A stretch of DNA of 64,000 nucleotides from Argentina anserina (taxonomy: Eukaryota; Streptophyta; Magnoliopsida; Rosales; Rosaceae): assembly GCF_933775445.1 (NCBI RefSeq), contig NC_065877.1:16864001-16928000 (forward strand). The letters run 5' to 3'. Below, piece after piece: positions 1 to 13,016 of this stretch (position 1 is its first letter; every line of letters starts with the position of its first letter). The position numbers and the translations under genes were made by a program. The notes below the pieces were generated by a model. The model was not told the DNA's origin. It saw only the letters and a list, made by a program, of their open reading frames with translations, and did no database searches.

Positions 1-177
1 ACTATGTTATGATTAGAGTATTATTCAGTCACGTGCTAGGCACATGACCAGCAATAGGGGTTATATATACTCATGTATAATCTTTTCAATATATCAATGA
101 AAATATTGCAATTTCTATTTCCTTTCCTTCTTTTTTCATATAGCTGTAGTCTCTAAAGTTAGGGGTAAAACCCTAAC
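1..177 (+). repeat. Possible 3' end of a copia-type LTR
   Basis: The first bases are AT-rich, with a TATATATAC stretch followed by a run resembling the R-U5 end of many plant copia LTRs. The tract ends in a CCCTAACA-like CA terminus near 177. No primer site follows and the other end lies outside the window, so this is a weak call from appearance only. Confidence 0.25.
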
Positions 178-1550
178 AATTGGACAGTACCAGGAAAGTC
201 TTGTTGCATTCATGGAAATGTCGATGAGGTGAATAAGTGTGTATTCAAGTTGCTTGACAAGCTTAAGGCTGGGCGTAAAAGTGGTATTACTAGTGAATAG
301 TGATATTGATATTTGGAAGTTCATGACTATCATATTCCCAAAATAAGTCACATTCAATATATTACATGCTTAATGTTGAACTTATAACACCATAACTTGA
401 AATGTGATATGCAATGATGAGGAAGAACCTAGTTACATCCATGTTTAATGTATAGTTGTTGATGGCATAGCACTTTTTAGGGTTTAGCGTTAGATGCTAA
501 TCATGTAAGGTTATATTATGGCATGGAGTATATTATGGCATGGAGTATTTTGTTCACATCATGTATGCAGAAGCTCTTTTTTTTTCTTTTAACTAAAAAG
601 TTTAGAGTTTAGCGTCAATTTGTTTTTTTTTTCTTCTACATATTCATCAATATGGGAATATTGCTTCAAAAACCTTGACTTGAGTGTGTGCACATTTACC
701 TTAGTCCTTAGAGAATAAAATCATATACTCAAGCTTAAATGTATCTACTTACTGTCACAGCTTTTGAACATCTTATTCTCCCCGAAGTTGATTCGAAAGA
801 ATTGATAGATTATAGCATTCTTATCTATTATTGTGGATTTTATGAGGAGTCACTTAAATTTGTAAAGTTATATTAGAATACAAATCTTAGTTTTCTATAC
901 ATGTTACATAAGTTGTTACTTCATTACCAAATTAGTCAACTTTGATTGTATTTGTTCCCACTTCCCACACTCGTCCACAACTAAGACGATGATCTAATTC
1001 TCAACCGATCTAGAGGAAGATGTTGTAGAGAAGTTGATGATGATACATCTTAAGCTAATCATGATCGACGATGGTTGGAGCAGGCGTACATATGTAAGAA
1101 ACTTTCTCGGTAATAGCTCTGATTCATGGTAGTGTTGGATGTAAATCATTGCAGATAGATATAATTTCCAATCTGTGTGGTACATACATCTAACTTGAAA
1201 AAAGACTTTATTGCTTTGCAGCTCGGACAAGTTTTGTCGTTCTTCCAATGACAAACTGCCCTGGGCCCATGGTATTTGAAATCGTCCCAGATTGTTCATT
1301 TGGTTAGTTGAAACAAGTTGATACAATACAATAGATTCCAAATCATCCGAGAACTTGGAAACCACACATTTGGTGGTTGGAAGTATCGATCAACCGAATG
1401 TACAGTGTTGTTGGAGTTCAAAGGGTTCATGTCTTTTATCTTTTCTTAGTAGTGTTAAGTATCAAACTCCATCACAGTTATATTTATACACATCTAACGT
1501 GACAACTCGAAAATTTGAATCACACAATTCCGAATTTCAAGGTTGTGAAT
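178..1550. other. Intergenic, no recognisable gene
   Basis: This stretch is AT-rich. One 123-codon open frame on the minus strand (994-1365) matches no family I recognise and has no exon-like context. I see no further structure. Confidence 0.5.
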
Positions 1551-4400
1551 TGTCACATCCCGGAAAAGAATGCAAACAATATATTTGAGATAATGTAACA
1601 AATAACAAGCGTAATTCAAGTATTACACTCACTAAAATGATGAAAAACCTGTGAATAATTTTTTTTGACAATGAAGATAAACGAAACAAGCAACTGTGGA
1701 CATTTCCGCGAATTCTACAAGTTACAGAGTTTACAAACGAGATGCGGAAGATGGTGAAATGTCACCGGCCCAAATTTAACAAAAATAACAACCCAAGTAA
1801 AAATAACAAGTACAAAGGTGACTTAATATTCTAAGCAACCTCGTTGATACAAATATAAGGGCCAGAATATCAATTATAACATGCAAGACACTATAGTAGG
1901 GGTGACAATAAATTAATGTTGACTCTCTATCGATGCTCCTAGCTCTAGAATATCAATTCTAACCTGGACGACACTATAGTAGGGGTGAGCGTCGTCTTTG
2001 TTTGGGAGTTTGAAAACCAAAATCGGATAAGGATATGAAGTTTTATAAAACGTTTGAGGGTAGTTTGAGCTCAAAGAAAACATTTTCTCAAAACAATGTA
2101 GATTTAATAAACATATCATGCTTAAACAGTAGGGCCCTTTTCATAGGATTGTAATAAATATTATGAATGCTTAACTGATCCTAACAACTAGGAGGGGATA
2201 AAGTCACCCCTTACGTCAAGGTCAATTACGCTTATTACTAATAATAACAATAAGTGAGTGAGAGTATCCATTTAAGACAATACCTTAAAATAAATAAATA
2301 GCGCGTAAGGTGGAGTGGTGACAGAGCATTGCCCCTCCGGAGGTTTTACGGTTTCGACACTGAGGGGTTCTGGATCGGTATCCCAGAACCCAATTATTCT
2401 CAGGTCTATAACATTCTAACAATCCTATTTTAAAAAGTTGTCTAGCCTCGGGTTTTCACAAGCATTTAATGCAATAACAATAATTCAATAAATCATTCTC
2501 GAGTCCTAGACTATGAATTTCATATTTATGGCCAAAAGCAACATGAGAGAGTTAGTTCCCCTACCTAGAATGACGTGCAGAAATTCTCAAGTTCATAATG
2601 TATGCTCCCGCTCCAATCTTGTTGCTGCTCCAAGGATCGAACAGCTCTTGTAACACCTTTTATGAATTCCAATGAAATGTAGAAGAGTCAATCTCAAATC
2701 CGAAACTCGTAGATTAATGACTCGACCTTCCTTCCTAGTTTGACCAGGAAAGCCAAAGTTGATAAGTCTTTCATGGTTTAACCAGGAGTCGACTATGTTG
2801 ACCTTGTTTGACCTTTTATCGACTAATTCTCGGATAACTCGAAAATAGTCTAACTTTAGTCGATAAATGATACTAAACATGCTTTAAGGTTATTAAAGAC
2901 ACTTAAAACCATATGGACGATTTATTTGATTACTCACACATTTTCTAAGTTAAAGAGTTCTTGATTTCCGAATCGGGCGGAAACCAGAACTATCGTTTAA
3001 TATTCGTCGCCAAGTCAAAATTATATTTTCACTAAGTTACCTCTAGTTAAAAAGTAAAAGCGTAAAACCATTTAGTTAAAATAGTAAAAGGTAACTTATA
3101 GTAAAAGTTAAACAGTAAACTGTAACAGTTAAAGATAAATTGTAAATAGTAAAGGTAAATAGTAAAACTGTTATTTCTTCCAGGGGTAAAATGGTAATTT
3201 CCAATGTTAGTAAAAACAGTTAAATAGTAACAGTAAAAACCTCAAAAATCACCCTAGTCTACTCCGTCAAAAACTGGCAGCAAAGATTCGACCTTTACAA
3301 TCCAAACTCAACATGCAATTATCCAACAAGTTCCACAACAATACAAATCAACCAAAACTACAAACTTTCCAAAAGAAGATGTCGATTTACTACCTCAAAA
3401 ACCAAGGATGAAATTGATGACTGCTGCATTCCTCATCTTCAATTCCAAACTACTGTAGCTCCTAAATTTCTTCCCGGACCTTAGCTGATCCTCGGGACTC
3501 CACCTTAGTCCCTATTAATCGTTTCAACAACGGAAAAACGAGAAAAAGGGTCGTCGGAGAGAGTGGATTAAGATACGATCGACCTCGGCAGATAGGGAAA
3601 GTAGATTAGGACATCTTATAGGGAAAAATGACATAGCTTACCTAATGCAGCCTGAGGAACTTATTTAATTTTGTGAAAGGGGGAAAAGCAGCGACGGAGG
3701 CAAATCCAGAAAAGTGAAAGGAATTGAATCCAAATTTGGAAATTGATGGTTGAATCGAACTAAAAACAATGAAGAAGAACCGGGTTTTACCATAAGAGGA
3801 TGGAGGATCTCGCTGAAGTTGGAGAATAGCCGGAGCTCCAAGCCTGTCCACTGCTTCATCTTTGATCTAACGGAAAACATGGTTTGCTTGCTCTGTTACT
3901 AGTATGGTTGAGGAGCTAACAAAGAGGGGAGGAAAAAGGTCAAATTGCATGTCGCCAAATCGCCAAGACGGTGGTGCTAGGCGGAGGAGAAGGCTGTCGT
4001 TGTCTGTTTCGATGAGAGAAGGGAGGAGAAAGGAAGAGGTGCCAGATAGAAAGTGAGGAGGGAGATGAGGGCTGAAATATAAGAAACAGAGATTTGGGCC
4101 TCAATCTTGGGCCGAAGTTTGGGCAAATGAAGAGAAATAATTGGGTTTTCTAAAGCCCAGAGTCAAAAACACCGAATCTGTTGTAGAATGTGATCCAATG
4201 GTAGAAATTTGATGATGAAAGATCAACGGTTAACGTTACATCACGATTCGAGGTTAGTAAAGACAAATTGAGTAAAACATTTTTAAAACATAAGAAAATA
4301 TTTGTGAAGTCAGAAAAATAAATTACAGCGTTAGAAACGATAAATTACATCGTTAGAAACTATATTTGTTAACGTTACACCACACCGACACCCGTAAGGA
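1551..4400 (-). repeat. LTR-like tract of a Ty3/gypsy element, minus strand
   Basis: The left edge reads TGTCACATCCCGG, the inverse of a typical ...GGGATGTGACA LTR terminus. Read on the minus strand, the right part (about 4380 to 3600) has the layout of a long chromovirus-type LTR: a pyrimidine-rich stretch followed by short meaningless frames. 3030-3240 is filled with degenerate GTAAAAGTTAAA-like words. 1861-1904 and 1948-1990 repeat each other. I could not find a target duplication or a precise right edge, so the limits are approximate. Confidence 0.35.
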
Positions 4401-4924
4401 TAAACTATAGCATGTCATGGTCTCAGTATTAAAATTCCACCCACTAGGATGTATACCAAACACATCAAAACCACAGCATAACAAATGACTAGCATATAAT
4501 AACACCAATTCGTGATGTTAATTTTATTTATATATGTGTAACAATTGAAAATTTTATATAATAATTCTATGGTTTCAATTATGCACCCTAACTACCTATT
4601 ATGCTTCATTTTGAATTGAGTTTAATCACTTGGTGTGAGTTGCTCTGTACCTTAGTTTCTTAATTTCATCAAAGATTCCATTCTTTTTTTGTTTGAATCA
4701 TCGAGACGACACATCCATTAATGTATGAAGAAAATTACATTACCAACATAACCAATCGGAAGATCTCCAGCTACGTCAATAATGAGTCATAAAGGCAAAC
4801 TTAAGAAAAACCTAGATTCACCTAAAGTAATACAACCTTAGGAATATAAGTCCACAAGTAACCAAAAAATAAAATTTGACGTTATCAAGATGGCTCCCAA
4901 AGTTACGTCAAAACTCCATCGTGA
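4401..4924. other. Intergenic, nothing seen
   Basis: AT-rich sequence without open frames or repeats that I can recognise. Confidence 0.5.
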
Positions 4925-4933
4925 TTTATTCAA

Positions 4934-5955
4934 GGCGTAAATGCTGATTTGCACCCTAAATTTGGTTGAAATTGTCAATTTGCACCCCGAACTTGCATTT
5001 GAGTCAATTTACCTCCTAAACTTGGTAAAAATTGCCGATTTGCACCCCATCCGTTAAATTTAACTGTTTCTATCCAATTTTGCGTCACATGTCATGCATT
5101 TAAGGGGTAGTATTGTCATTATATATTTATTCATATTAAATAATGAAATAAATTAATAAAATTACTTAAGAGGAACACTTGCTACAATGTTTATTTTTTC
5201 GAAACATGTTATTGATTTATATATTTATTATTTAATGTGATATGATATGTTAAAAGATATTAGAAAAAATATGAATAAATAAATACATTGAAAATTAAAA
5301 ATAAATGTGTGTTCCGAGAGAATTATTATTCTACCATTGTGTGTCTTAGCATTATTAGGTTTCCTGTTAGAGATAGATTCGCATCTCTGTAATAGATTAG
5401 GACTCCGAATCCTACGGGATTGTGGTTATGTAATGCCTATATATTGGCTTCATTATCAATCAATAAACGGTTACGTTTTGTTCTATTACGTCGTTATTAT
5501 TCTCGTTTTGTTCATCCTCCAAGAATATGTACATATAAAAATATATTTATACACAACACACTATATTTGAATGGGTGGGTATATTGAATATATAATTCAA
5601 AGTAGGGTTAAGTAGGTAGAAAAAAGATGTAAATAAATAATTTGATTAACAAAATAATCCTCATTTTAAAGAATATTTTTATTTGTTTTTAAGAAAAATA
5701 TAAATAGAAAATGACAACATTGCCCCTCATGTGCATGACATGTGACCCAAAATTGGATAAAAACAGTTGAATTTAACAGATGTTGTGCAAATCGGCAATT
5801 TTTACCAAGTTTAGGAGGTAAATTGACTCAAATACAAGTTCGGGGTGTAAATCGGCAATTTTTACCAAGTTTAGGAGGTAAATTGACTCAAATGCAAGTT
5901 CAGGTGTAAATTGATAATTTCAGCTAAATTTAGGGTACAAATCGGCATTTATGCC
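4934..5955. mobile_element. Non-autonomous Mutator-like (MULE) TIR element
   Basis: Terminal inverted repeats of roughly 190 bp occupy 4934-5125 and 5700-5955, with termini GGCGTAAATGC and GCATTTATGCC. They are flanked by identical 9-bp duplications TTTATTCAA (4925-4933 and 5956-5964). Long inverted repeats plus a 9-bp duplication are the hallmarks of Mutator-like elements. The interior (5126-5700) is AT-rich and encodes no transposase. A piece near 5340-5490, with a TATATATTGGC box followed by CAATAAAC, looks like a small LTR fragment and may be a nested insertion. The right TIR carries an extra 60-bp tandem copy (5785-5844 and 5845-5903) that the left TIR lacks. Confidence 0.85.
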
Positions 5956-5964
5956 TTTATTCAA

Positions 5965-6068
5965 AGCAAAAATAAAATAGACTAAATTATCTAGGCCCTA
6001 AACCCCAAACAAAAAATAGTCCTAAGATTAACAAGCCCAGAACTGAGCCCACGCCCTGAATAGCCACC
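5965..6068 (-). repeat. Outer fragment interrupted by the solo LTR
   Basis: Together with 10175-10640 this is the sequence into which the 4.1-kb solo LTR inserted. It is rich in CCC and AGCCCA words and resembles the 5' part of a non-LTR retroelement or a gene 5' region on the minus strand. The family is not identified. Confidence 0.25.
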
Positions 6069-6073
6069 GTGAC

Positions 6074-9000
6074 TGTAATACCCAGAAACCCTTGCAGCAT
6101 CTCCATCTACGGAAATCATGTGAGTTTGATATTTAAAGAAAACTCTGGTTTGTAGTCAAAGTTATTTGCAAAATTTACTATTTCTTTTTCTAGAATTGAT
6201 GTCTTTTTCATATTTTTCCTTGAGTTAAAAATACCCAAACATCATTGAGTCTGACCCAATCTCAACCTTCTAGAAAAACACTTGTACACTACAGTTATAT
6301 CAATAGTCACTACATTTCTGACATTATCAAATGCCTTAGTTGAAGTCCCATCATTTGTTTAAAGGTATTCTCTTACCCTTATTCCGTCAGTCAGTTTGCA
6401 TGGCCTAATACACCTAGAATTCTGCCTCAAATCGAGAAGTGTTTTTCAGTATAGTTGTTCGGCATCGTGTCACATATAACATATGCACAATTCAACACAA
6501 ATGGATCTGTATTGAGGTCAGTACGTCAGTTTGAGTAGAGGCTGCCAGAAAATCTGCATATTTGTGCTTCTTTTGCATGTCAATTTGAGAATTTGGAACA
6601 CAAGTGTTTGATTATTTGAGCTGCATTTCACTCTTAACCAACCTCTTTCTCTAAGACTATAGTTGGGCTGCTATGAGAGTGAAAATCTCAACATGCATGT
6701 TAGATTTAAGCATGCACATCAAGTGTTCGATAAAAGTCCCCAACTAGAATAAGCTCGGCATTTGGGACTTTCTTAAGATCAGATTTTGGAGTGAAACTTG
6801 AAAAGTTGTCTTTGTTCTAGATACACAAAGGAATGATCAAGATTTGGGCAAGCTTGTGAGCCTTGGATTGATATAAAAGCCACCTATTGAATTTGAGGTA
6901 GGGGAAAATATTTTTGAGCTACTGGGTGTTGTCTACCTGAAAGTGATTTCAGATGTTGGTTTCGTCAAATTCAGTACTAAAGATTAAAATATTTATGAAT
7001 CTACTGAATTGTTTTACGAACTATATGGTTATCCATGATTCAATTTAAGTATTAAAGGCTTTTTTAAAATGAGATTTATACTGGTAAAGTTGGTTTGTTT
7101 GCCTTTGTTAAATGAAGCTTCTGCATGTTTTGGTTTCAAAGATTAAAGTCACATGCAATGATTGAGTTCGTCTTTTAAGATTATATTTTTGAAAATGTTG
7201 TTGTTTAAAAGTGGAAGTGGAATGTTTGTGAAAGCTCGGGCACAATGACCCTTAAGCTCTATATTGTAAAGGGCACAATGACCCAGATTCCCCGGGGAAG
7301 CCCCTTGGGAGGGCGTGAATGTGATGAATGATTAATGTATGAAAAGGTAAGCTACATCCTCTTCCAATGCTTGAGTTTTCTGTTAATTTTACAGCCAATC
7401 TGCACTTGTGTTAAGTGAAAATGATTCAAACTCTTATTTAGCAAATTATTGACTTTGTCTAGAATTTTCCCAGTTCATTTGTGAACAAGGAAATTAAACT
7501 GAAATCTATTATTTTGAGCAAACTTTGTACTGTGAACTAGCTTTCCCTTCTAACTGAAATTTCAGAGTGATGATTATAGTTGGTTTTCTTGTTCATAGTT
7601 TGTTCATGCGGATTTTGAAATGGCAACTAAACTAAATTCTTGATTGCTTGATATGGAATGTGAACCTATTGTAATCATGTTTCTTCTCTTTTGACAAATC
7701 TTGCATGTACATCAGATTTGGTTCTTTTCTCATTCTTTTTTATTGTCATTGAAATATTTGGGTGTCACTGTTTATACATACATAAAAATTCTGAAATGTC
7801 AGTGTTTATTAGATGTCCCCTTACTAAGTCTCTGAAAGTTTTCCTACTTGCAAAGTATCTAAAAAACTAGCCAAATTCCATTCTTAATTAGCCTTGCTGG
7901 AAGTTTTGCTTTAATTGTTGGTAGATGGTCATAACCTATTTCCTCCTTCTATTCCCAGAATTGTTGGTAGCTGCAAAGAAAGGTTTTCCTTCTGTCAGTT
8001 GTTCCATCTTTTGTTGTAGTATGTACCTTACCTTTTATCTTTCTTCTTGTCAAGTTTTATGTGCAGTAAAATGATCCTTGAATGTTGATGCCCATCTCAT
8101 CCCCATTTTCATATCTAATATCTAAATCTATTTCTATTTTGTTTCAAAGTAAAGTACTTTGTGACTTTGAATGAAACTTCGTATGGCTGCATTTAAGCTT
8201 AGTTCTTATCTCATGACTCTGATTGTCCAATTGTGTGTATAGTTCATTCGACCCAGAATTCTTCAAGGTATCATAACCCTTTTAATTGCACAACACTTGT
8301 GGTATATGTTACTGGTACCAAACAAGAGAATCTCATTATCTTCCCTTCAAGTTGAAACCAAGCTCTTTAGTTATGATCTTCATTAGAACTTAACCACATT
8401 ATTTTCTCATCCTTATAGATTAAACTTCAATGAATTAGATGTTTGATATCTGATTCTCTTATCCTATCTGGTTTACAAATTTGGTTTTGAACTTGTCCTG
8501 GAATTATCTTTTCGAAATCAATATCTGAAGTTCCTTTTGAGATGAACATGGTACTTCGTGATATTTCTTTACAAAGGATTGGTTCATATCTTTGAACTGG
8601 TATATACCTTATACTCTTCAAGTTCAGTTGCCCAATAAAGATTTGATTTGAACAATGCTACATCTATCTTCTTTGGCATTATCTTTATAAATGTTCTTTG
8701 TTATACACTTGATTATAACAATGCTATGATTATATAAAAAAAAAAAAACCCTATTGGGCATCGTTTATGCTCACCCATTTCTCCTCAAATTTTCAGGTGG
8801 TGGTCAGTTAAATGTGTAAAGTTGGATTGCTCTATCCATTATCGTACTGGGATCGAAGTGCAGGATAGTTTGGTGAGTTATAGGCTGATTCTTTTCAGTT
8901 GGTAGATGTGTTTTGTATAGCTACTTACCTGGGCAATGAGTATCCTACTGGAAATGCATCTTTCTTTGTAATATACTTGTAATCCCCAGTCCGTTCCTTG

Positions 9001-10169
9001 TGATCATATCTTAATTAGCAAGCATAAAAACTTGTCTTATGTTCTGACCTTCAAATATTTGCTTGTGTATCATAATTAAGAAACTTCATCAAGTGCGATC
9101 TATGTTATCCCTTATGTATGTTTTATGAATTCTCTTTATGATCTGATCCTTTGAACCTCTTGCATATCAAGCCTTTGTTTCTAGGTATTGATAGTGGGAT
9201 TTGTGAACCAAAATAACTATTTATTGAGGTTGAAATTCTAGTCTTGAAAAGAAAAACTAGTTTATTGATTTTTCTGAAAATTACTGCTGTGCTCATTTTG
9301 TCCTCATCGTTTCTCTAGTTCCAGGCCTTCATTTGATCTAAATTTTTGTTATGTATCTTTCCTACCTGTTAGCTTTTGATCTGGAAAGTCTTAGTTGATT
9401 TCACTAAACAAGGAATGATGTGTGACTTTTCAAAGATAAGTTTGTAGTCCAAAATTTCCAGTGAACCTCCTTGCTTTCAGTTCAGTTCTCAGGTTCCATT
9501 TGTTCCATTTAACCTCTATTTTTCTTGTATATGAAAGTAGACGGCCTCAATGTTACTCCATAACTGATTTCACATCATTTGGTTTTTAAATAAATTCTCT
9601 GTGAATTATCTAAGTTGTCCTGACTGCTGTCTTGTTCTTCATAAACCTAATATTCTCAATCAGTTTGTGTTCATCTTTTGCCTCACTTCCGAAACTTGGT
9701 TTCGCTTCAAATTTTGTTATGTGTCTCCTTTGTATGTGTACATCGAATCTAGAAAGTCTTATTGCCAATTCTTTCCACAATGAAACTTTAGTGAAATTTT
9801 CAAAGGCTAGCTGCTGATTATGTCTATTTCTCTTTATTAATTTCTAACTCTATTTGATTTGACTTAAGTACTTTACCAATACGTTTAAAGCTTGATCAAA
9901 TTCCCTTCATTGCTTGATTATCGTTCCGTTCTTATTCAGCAAATGTCACATCTTCTATGACTAATTCTCAAATTCAAAGTAGTGTTTCATCATCTCTTGA
10001 GACCAAGATGTCAGTTACCATTTAGTAATTGCTACGTCTTTACATAGCCAATTTCTTGTCCATAGTAAACCATCATTTCATTGCCAAGAATTTGTCAATC
10101 TTGGTTGTTTCTTTATTTTCTCCTGTCTAAGAACCCTATAAGTTGCACCCTGGGTTTTGGGGTGTGACA
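6074..10169 (+). mobile_element. 4.1-kb solo LTR, chromovirus-like Ty3/gypsy
   Basis: The tract begins TGTAATACCC and ends GGGGTGTGACA, imperfectly inverted termini typical of long Ty3/gypsy LTRs. Perfect 5-bp target duplications GTGAC lie at 6069-6073 and 10170-10174. No internal domain, primer site or second LTR copy is present, so it reads as a solo LTR left by LTR-LTR recombination. Inside, the doublet GGGCACAATGACCC (7249-7290) followed by CCCCGGGGAAGCCCC recalls long chromovirus LTRs. Two diverged halves (about 9310-9480 and 9660-9810) look like an old internal duplication. A LARD-type element remains possible. Confidence 0.7.
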
Positions 10170-10174
10170 GTGAC

Positions 10175-10660
10175 GCAGCCAGGCTCTAATCCATCTCCGG
10201 CGGCCGGCCTTGCTCCGCTCCCACCATGCGACCATGATCACCAAAGTAATAGATGAGCACCGCCATCTTAAAACACAAACGAGGTCCTCAACCTCTCTGA
10301 AGGAAAAACAACAACACCACTGAAAAACCGTTGATAGTAGATCTCAGCCTTGTCGCCGATGGCCAAGTCAAAGCAAAAGATCATTGTTGCAGATCTCAAC
10401 CTTACCGGCGAAAGCCATCGAAGCCACAAGGCTCGCCCAAGGATCCCCATGGAAATACCACGATGTCGTTGTCACCACAACCAGCCCCTTCCGCAGACGA
10501 GCTGCACCACCCTTGTCGCCCGTACAAAGAGAAGACGTCGCCGTCCACCTCGAAACCTAGGGTTTCGAGAGGTAAGATTCCATATCTTGTGCGTAGGAGT
10601 TCTTCACTTCTTCATGCTTTGTGAGATTCTATTCAATGTACCCAAAACTAATTAAATATT
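10175..10660 (-). repeat. GC-richer fragment, possible non-LTR element 5' region
   Basis: The sequence is richer in GC than its surroundings and has frames open in several phases on both strands (10268-10655), none resembling a known protein. The AAACCTAGGGTTTCGAG palindrome near 10554-10570 and the general style suggest a 5' UTR-like or non-LTR retroelement piece on the minus strand. It continues the fragment on the left side of the solo LTR. Confidence 0.25.
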
Positions 10661-10795
10661 ATTAGCAAACAATATGATTTCTTTAAAAATCGTCAAATCC
10701 CACGACAAATTTCATACAGCTACATCGTTCCCAATTTTAATTGTGTTGGGTACCTATCATGAATAAATTAGGATTTTTAATTCGTCAATCTAAAT

Positions 10796-11457
10796 TAGAG
10801 CAACTCCAATGGCTCTGTCTTTTGACAGAGTGGAGCTTCAACGGTGAGAATTGACAAAACAATTTTCACTCCAATGGAGCTGTTAAATCTGACGTGGATT
10901 TGACATTTCCTTTTGCACTGTCAAATTTGACAGTTCTCTCCAAAGCTGTCAATTTCTTCCTTATTCTCCCAATTTTCATACTCTATCTATGATATTTTTC
11001 TTTTTACCAAGATCCAAAATCATAGATTAAAAAACCAAGTTATATCCTGATATAGTCACGTAACGCCTGATGAGAGGAATGTGATTCATACCTCTGCCAA
11101 CCCATATGGTTGTCAAAGTTTCCAGATAATTAAGAATCACCTGGAAAGCTTCAAACTTTGGGCTTTGATTCTCGCTCTTCACTCCCCATCTGGACTAGCC
11201 ACCACCACAAAAGGAACCACGACAAAAGAGATGCACTGAACCCGACCTGTGGCCAGCCGTATCATCGCCACTAGATGAAGTTCCGGCCAATTTGGTTGGT
11301 TGGAAAAGACATCAAGAAGAGCTTTCATTCTAATATTTGACCTTTGCCAAAAGACTTAACCATTGGAGAATAAACCTTGCAAATTTGACATAACTGACAA
11401 GGCTGTAAAATTTGAAATTGACACAAGCTAAAAAGACATCTCCGCTAGAGATGCTCT
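10796..11457. mobile_element. Probable MITE or small TIR element
   Basis: The left end GAGCAACTCCAATGGCTCTG and the inverse of the right end GAGCATCTCTAGCGGAGATG are imperfect inverted repeats that continue into TGTCTTTT on both sides. The interior is noncoding, with several copies of TTTGACAG-like words near the left end. Flanking trinucleotides TTA and TGA could be a degraded 3-bp duplication. The superfamily is unresolved. Confidence 0.5.
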
Positions 11458-12590
11458 GAAGATGGAGTTCAAAGACGATTGAAGAAATCATTGTCAAAGG
11501 AAGGTTCGGCCGAGAAAGCAAAGAATAAGACGTTTCCTAGTCAAACTAGGAAAACCTTGATTCGACGGTCTCTTGCCATATAGGTTCAAAACTCTCTTTT
11601 GGTTAATTGGTCATCTATATGGGGATATGTAGATATATTAGGGAGTTATTTTATAATATATTGTTGGGATCTTTTATTTTTCTTATGAGATAAAGGTTGG
11701 TTGGTTTTTGATATGATAGGAGAGTTTGAATTAGCTTAAAAGATATTGCCGAGTTGTTTTATTCCTATATATTTGAGATTTGTATTTCAAATATAGTGAT
11801 TCCTTTTTTAGATCAAGTTAATTTAGAAAGGCTGTTAAGTGACTTGATGGGATCGATTTCTAGTGAGGTGAAGAGATAAGAAATACATATCTATGGTAGT
11901 GTGGGAGAAGAAAGGCAACGATTTTAGTCAGAAAAGAAGTTCTTTCAAAAAGAAGAGAGTTGTTTGTAAAATCGTTCTTGGATTGTCTTGATTGATTAGT
12001 TCATCGAGGGATAGTTTAGTCCTTTGCGGAAAGAGACCTTTGTGGCATCTTAAGACCTTCGTGGCTTCACCGACCTTCGTGGCAACAAAAATCTATGTGA
12101 CTTTGTATTACACTTACCGTGTATTTCAACTGTGAAGTAATTTTAACTTTTGAGAATGTATTGCAATTCATTACATGTTATTAAACTATTGCAATGTTAT
12201 ATTCAATAGTAAAGTAAGTTTCTTCAAATTAATCCGTTGTTTATCTCTATTTTTTTTTAATCAAATGTTAACTCATTTGTATTTCAACAAGCAAAACCAA
12301 GATAACATATCCGAAGATCGACAATAAGAGCTATCTCTTCTGACTCAAATAACTAGCTCACTAAGCAAAACTAGCCAACATCTAGTTATCCCTATGTAAA
12401 ACTAGCCCACAAAGCCAAGATTCACCTACCTTTTCATGGTCATGAAGCACAAACTAATAGCATACATATGATGTAGAAGACATGAATAAATTTTAACAAC
12501 CAGACTATTGTACAACTGCAACGCGACTGAAATTATGTCTGCTCAGCAGAGGTAGCGAACTCTTGCTCTGCTGAAAATTCAACTGGAAAA
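11458..12590. other. Noncoding, possibly an old LTR
   Basis: AT-rich, with no credible open frame. The part 11930-12220, with repeated CCTTCGTGGC words and a run toward TATTGCAATTCATTACATG, resembles the R-U5 part of copia LTRs. I could not locate both ends. Confidence 0.3.
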
Positions 12591-13016
12591 ACCTCTAATT
12601 GATGTTGAATCCCCACCTCTTATTGGATAATCCTCTGAATCGTAGACCCAGTCACAGTCACTTTGGGCAGTGGAGGAGGCACTCCGGTCCTCACAGGGTT
12701 AACCAACACAGAGGAGACCCAACCCACCATAGTCCAAAACATATGAAAGCTAAGCCCAATCCTGAGCAAAGCCCAAGATCTGAAACCAGTGGGACACAAA
12801 CAAATCAAACTGCCGATGTAGCCTCCAACAAAACTATGTCGGGAGCCAGTCATGTTCCACCACACGACGAACACCCCTGCAAATCACGGCGTTGCCATCC
12901 GTAGCCCTGAAGCTAGACACGCCGCCGCCACGGAGTACGCCGAGATCTTCATAAGCCGCCCCTCGTAAGGGAAACGGTGAGGAAAAGCCAATGACGCAGC
13001 AAAACAACACAACCCG
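12591..13016 (-). repeat. Flank of the Athila insertion, unidentified
   Basis: A moderately GC-rich tract open in several frames on both strands (12599-12904, 12620-12874, 12834-13028). It has the same compositional style as 10175-10640 and 26527-26840. It may be an older retroelement into which the Athila-like element inserted. I recognise no domain. Confidence 0.25.

Noticed and set aside
5307..5570. An 87-codon hydrophobic frame that might be a small membrane protein.
   Set aside because: It lies inside the MULE, and its DNA contains a TATA box and AATAAA typical of an LTR fragment.
10268..10655. Several frames near 10.3-10.6 kb, considered as a gene 5' exon.
   Set aside because: Frames overlap on both strands, and the tract is the flank of a solo LTR that resembles other repeat-derived fragments in the window.
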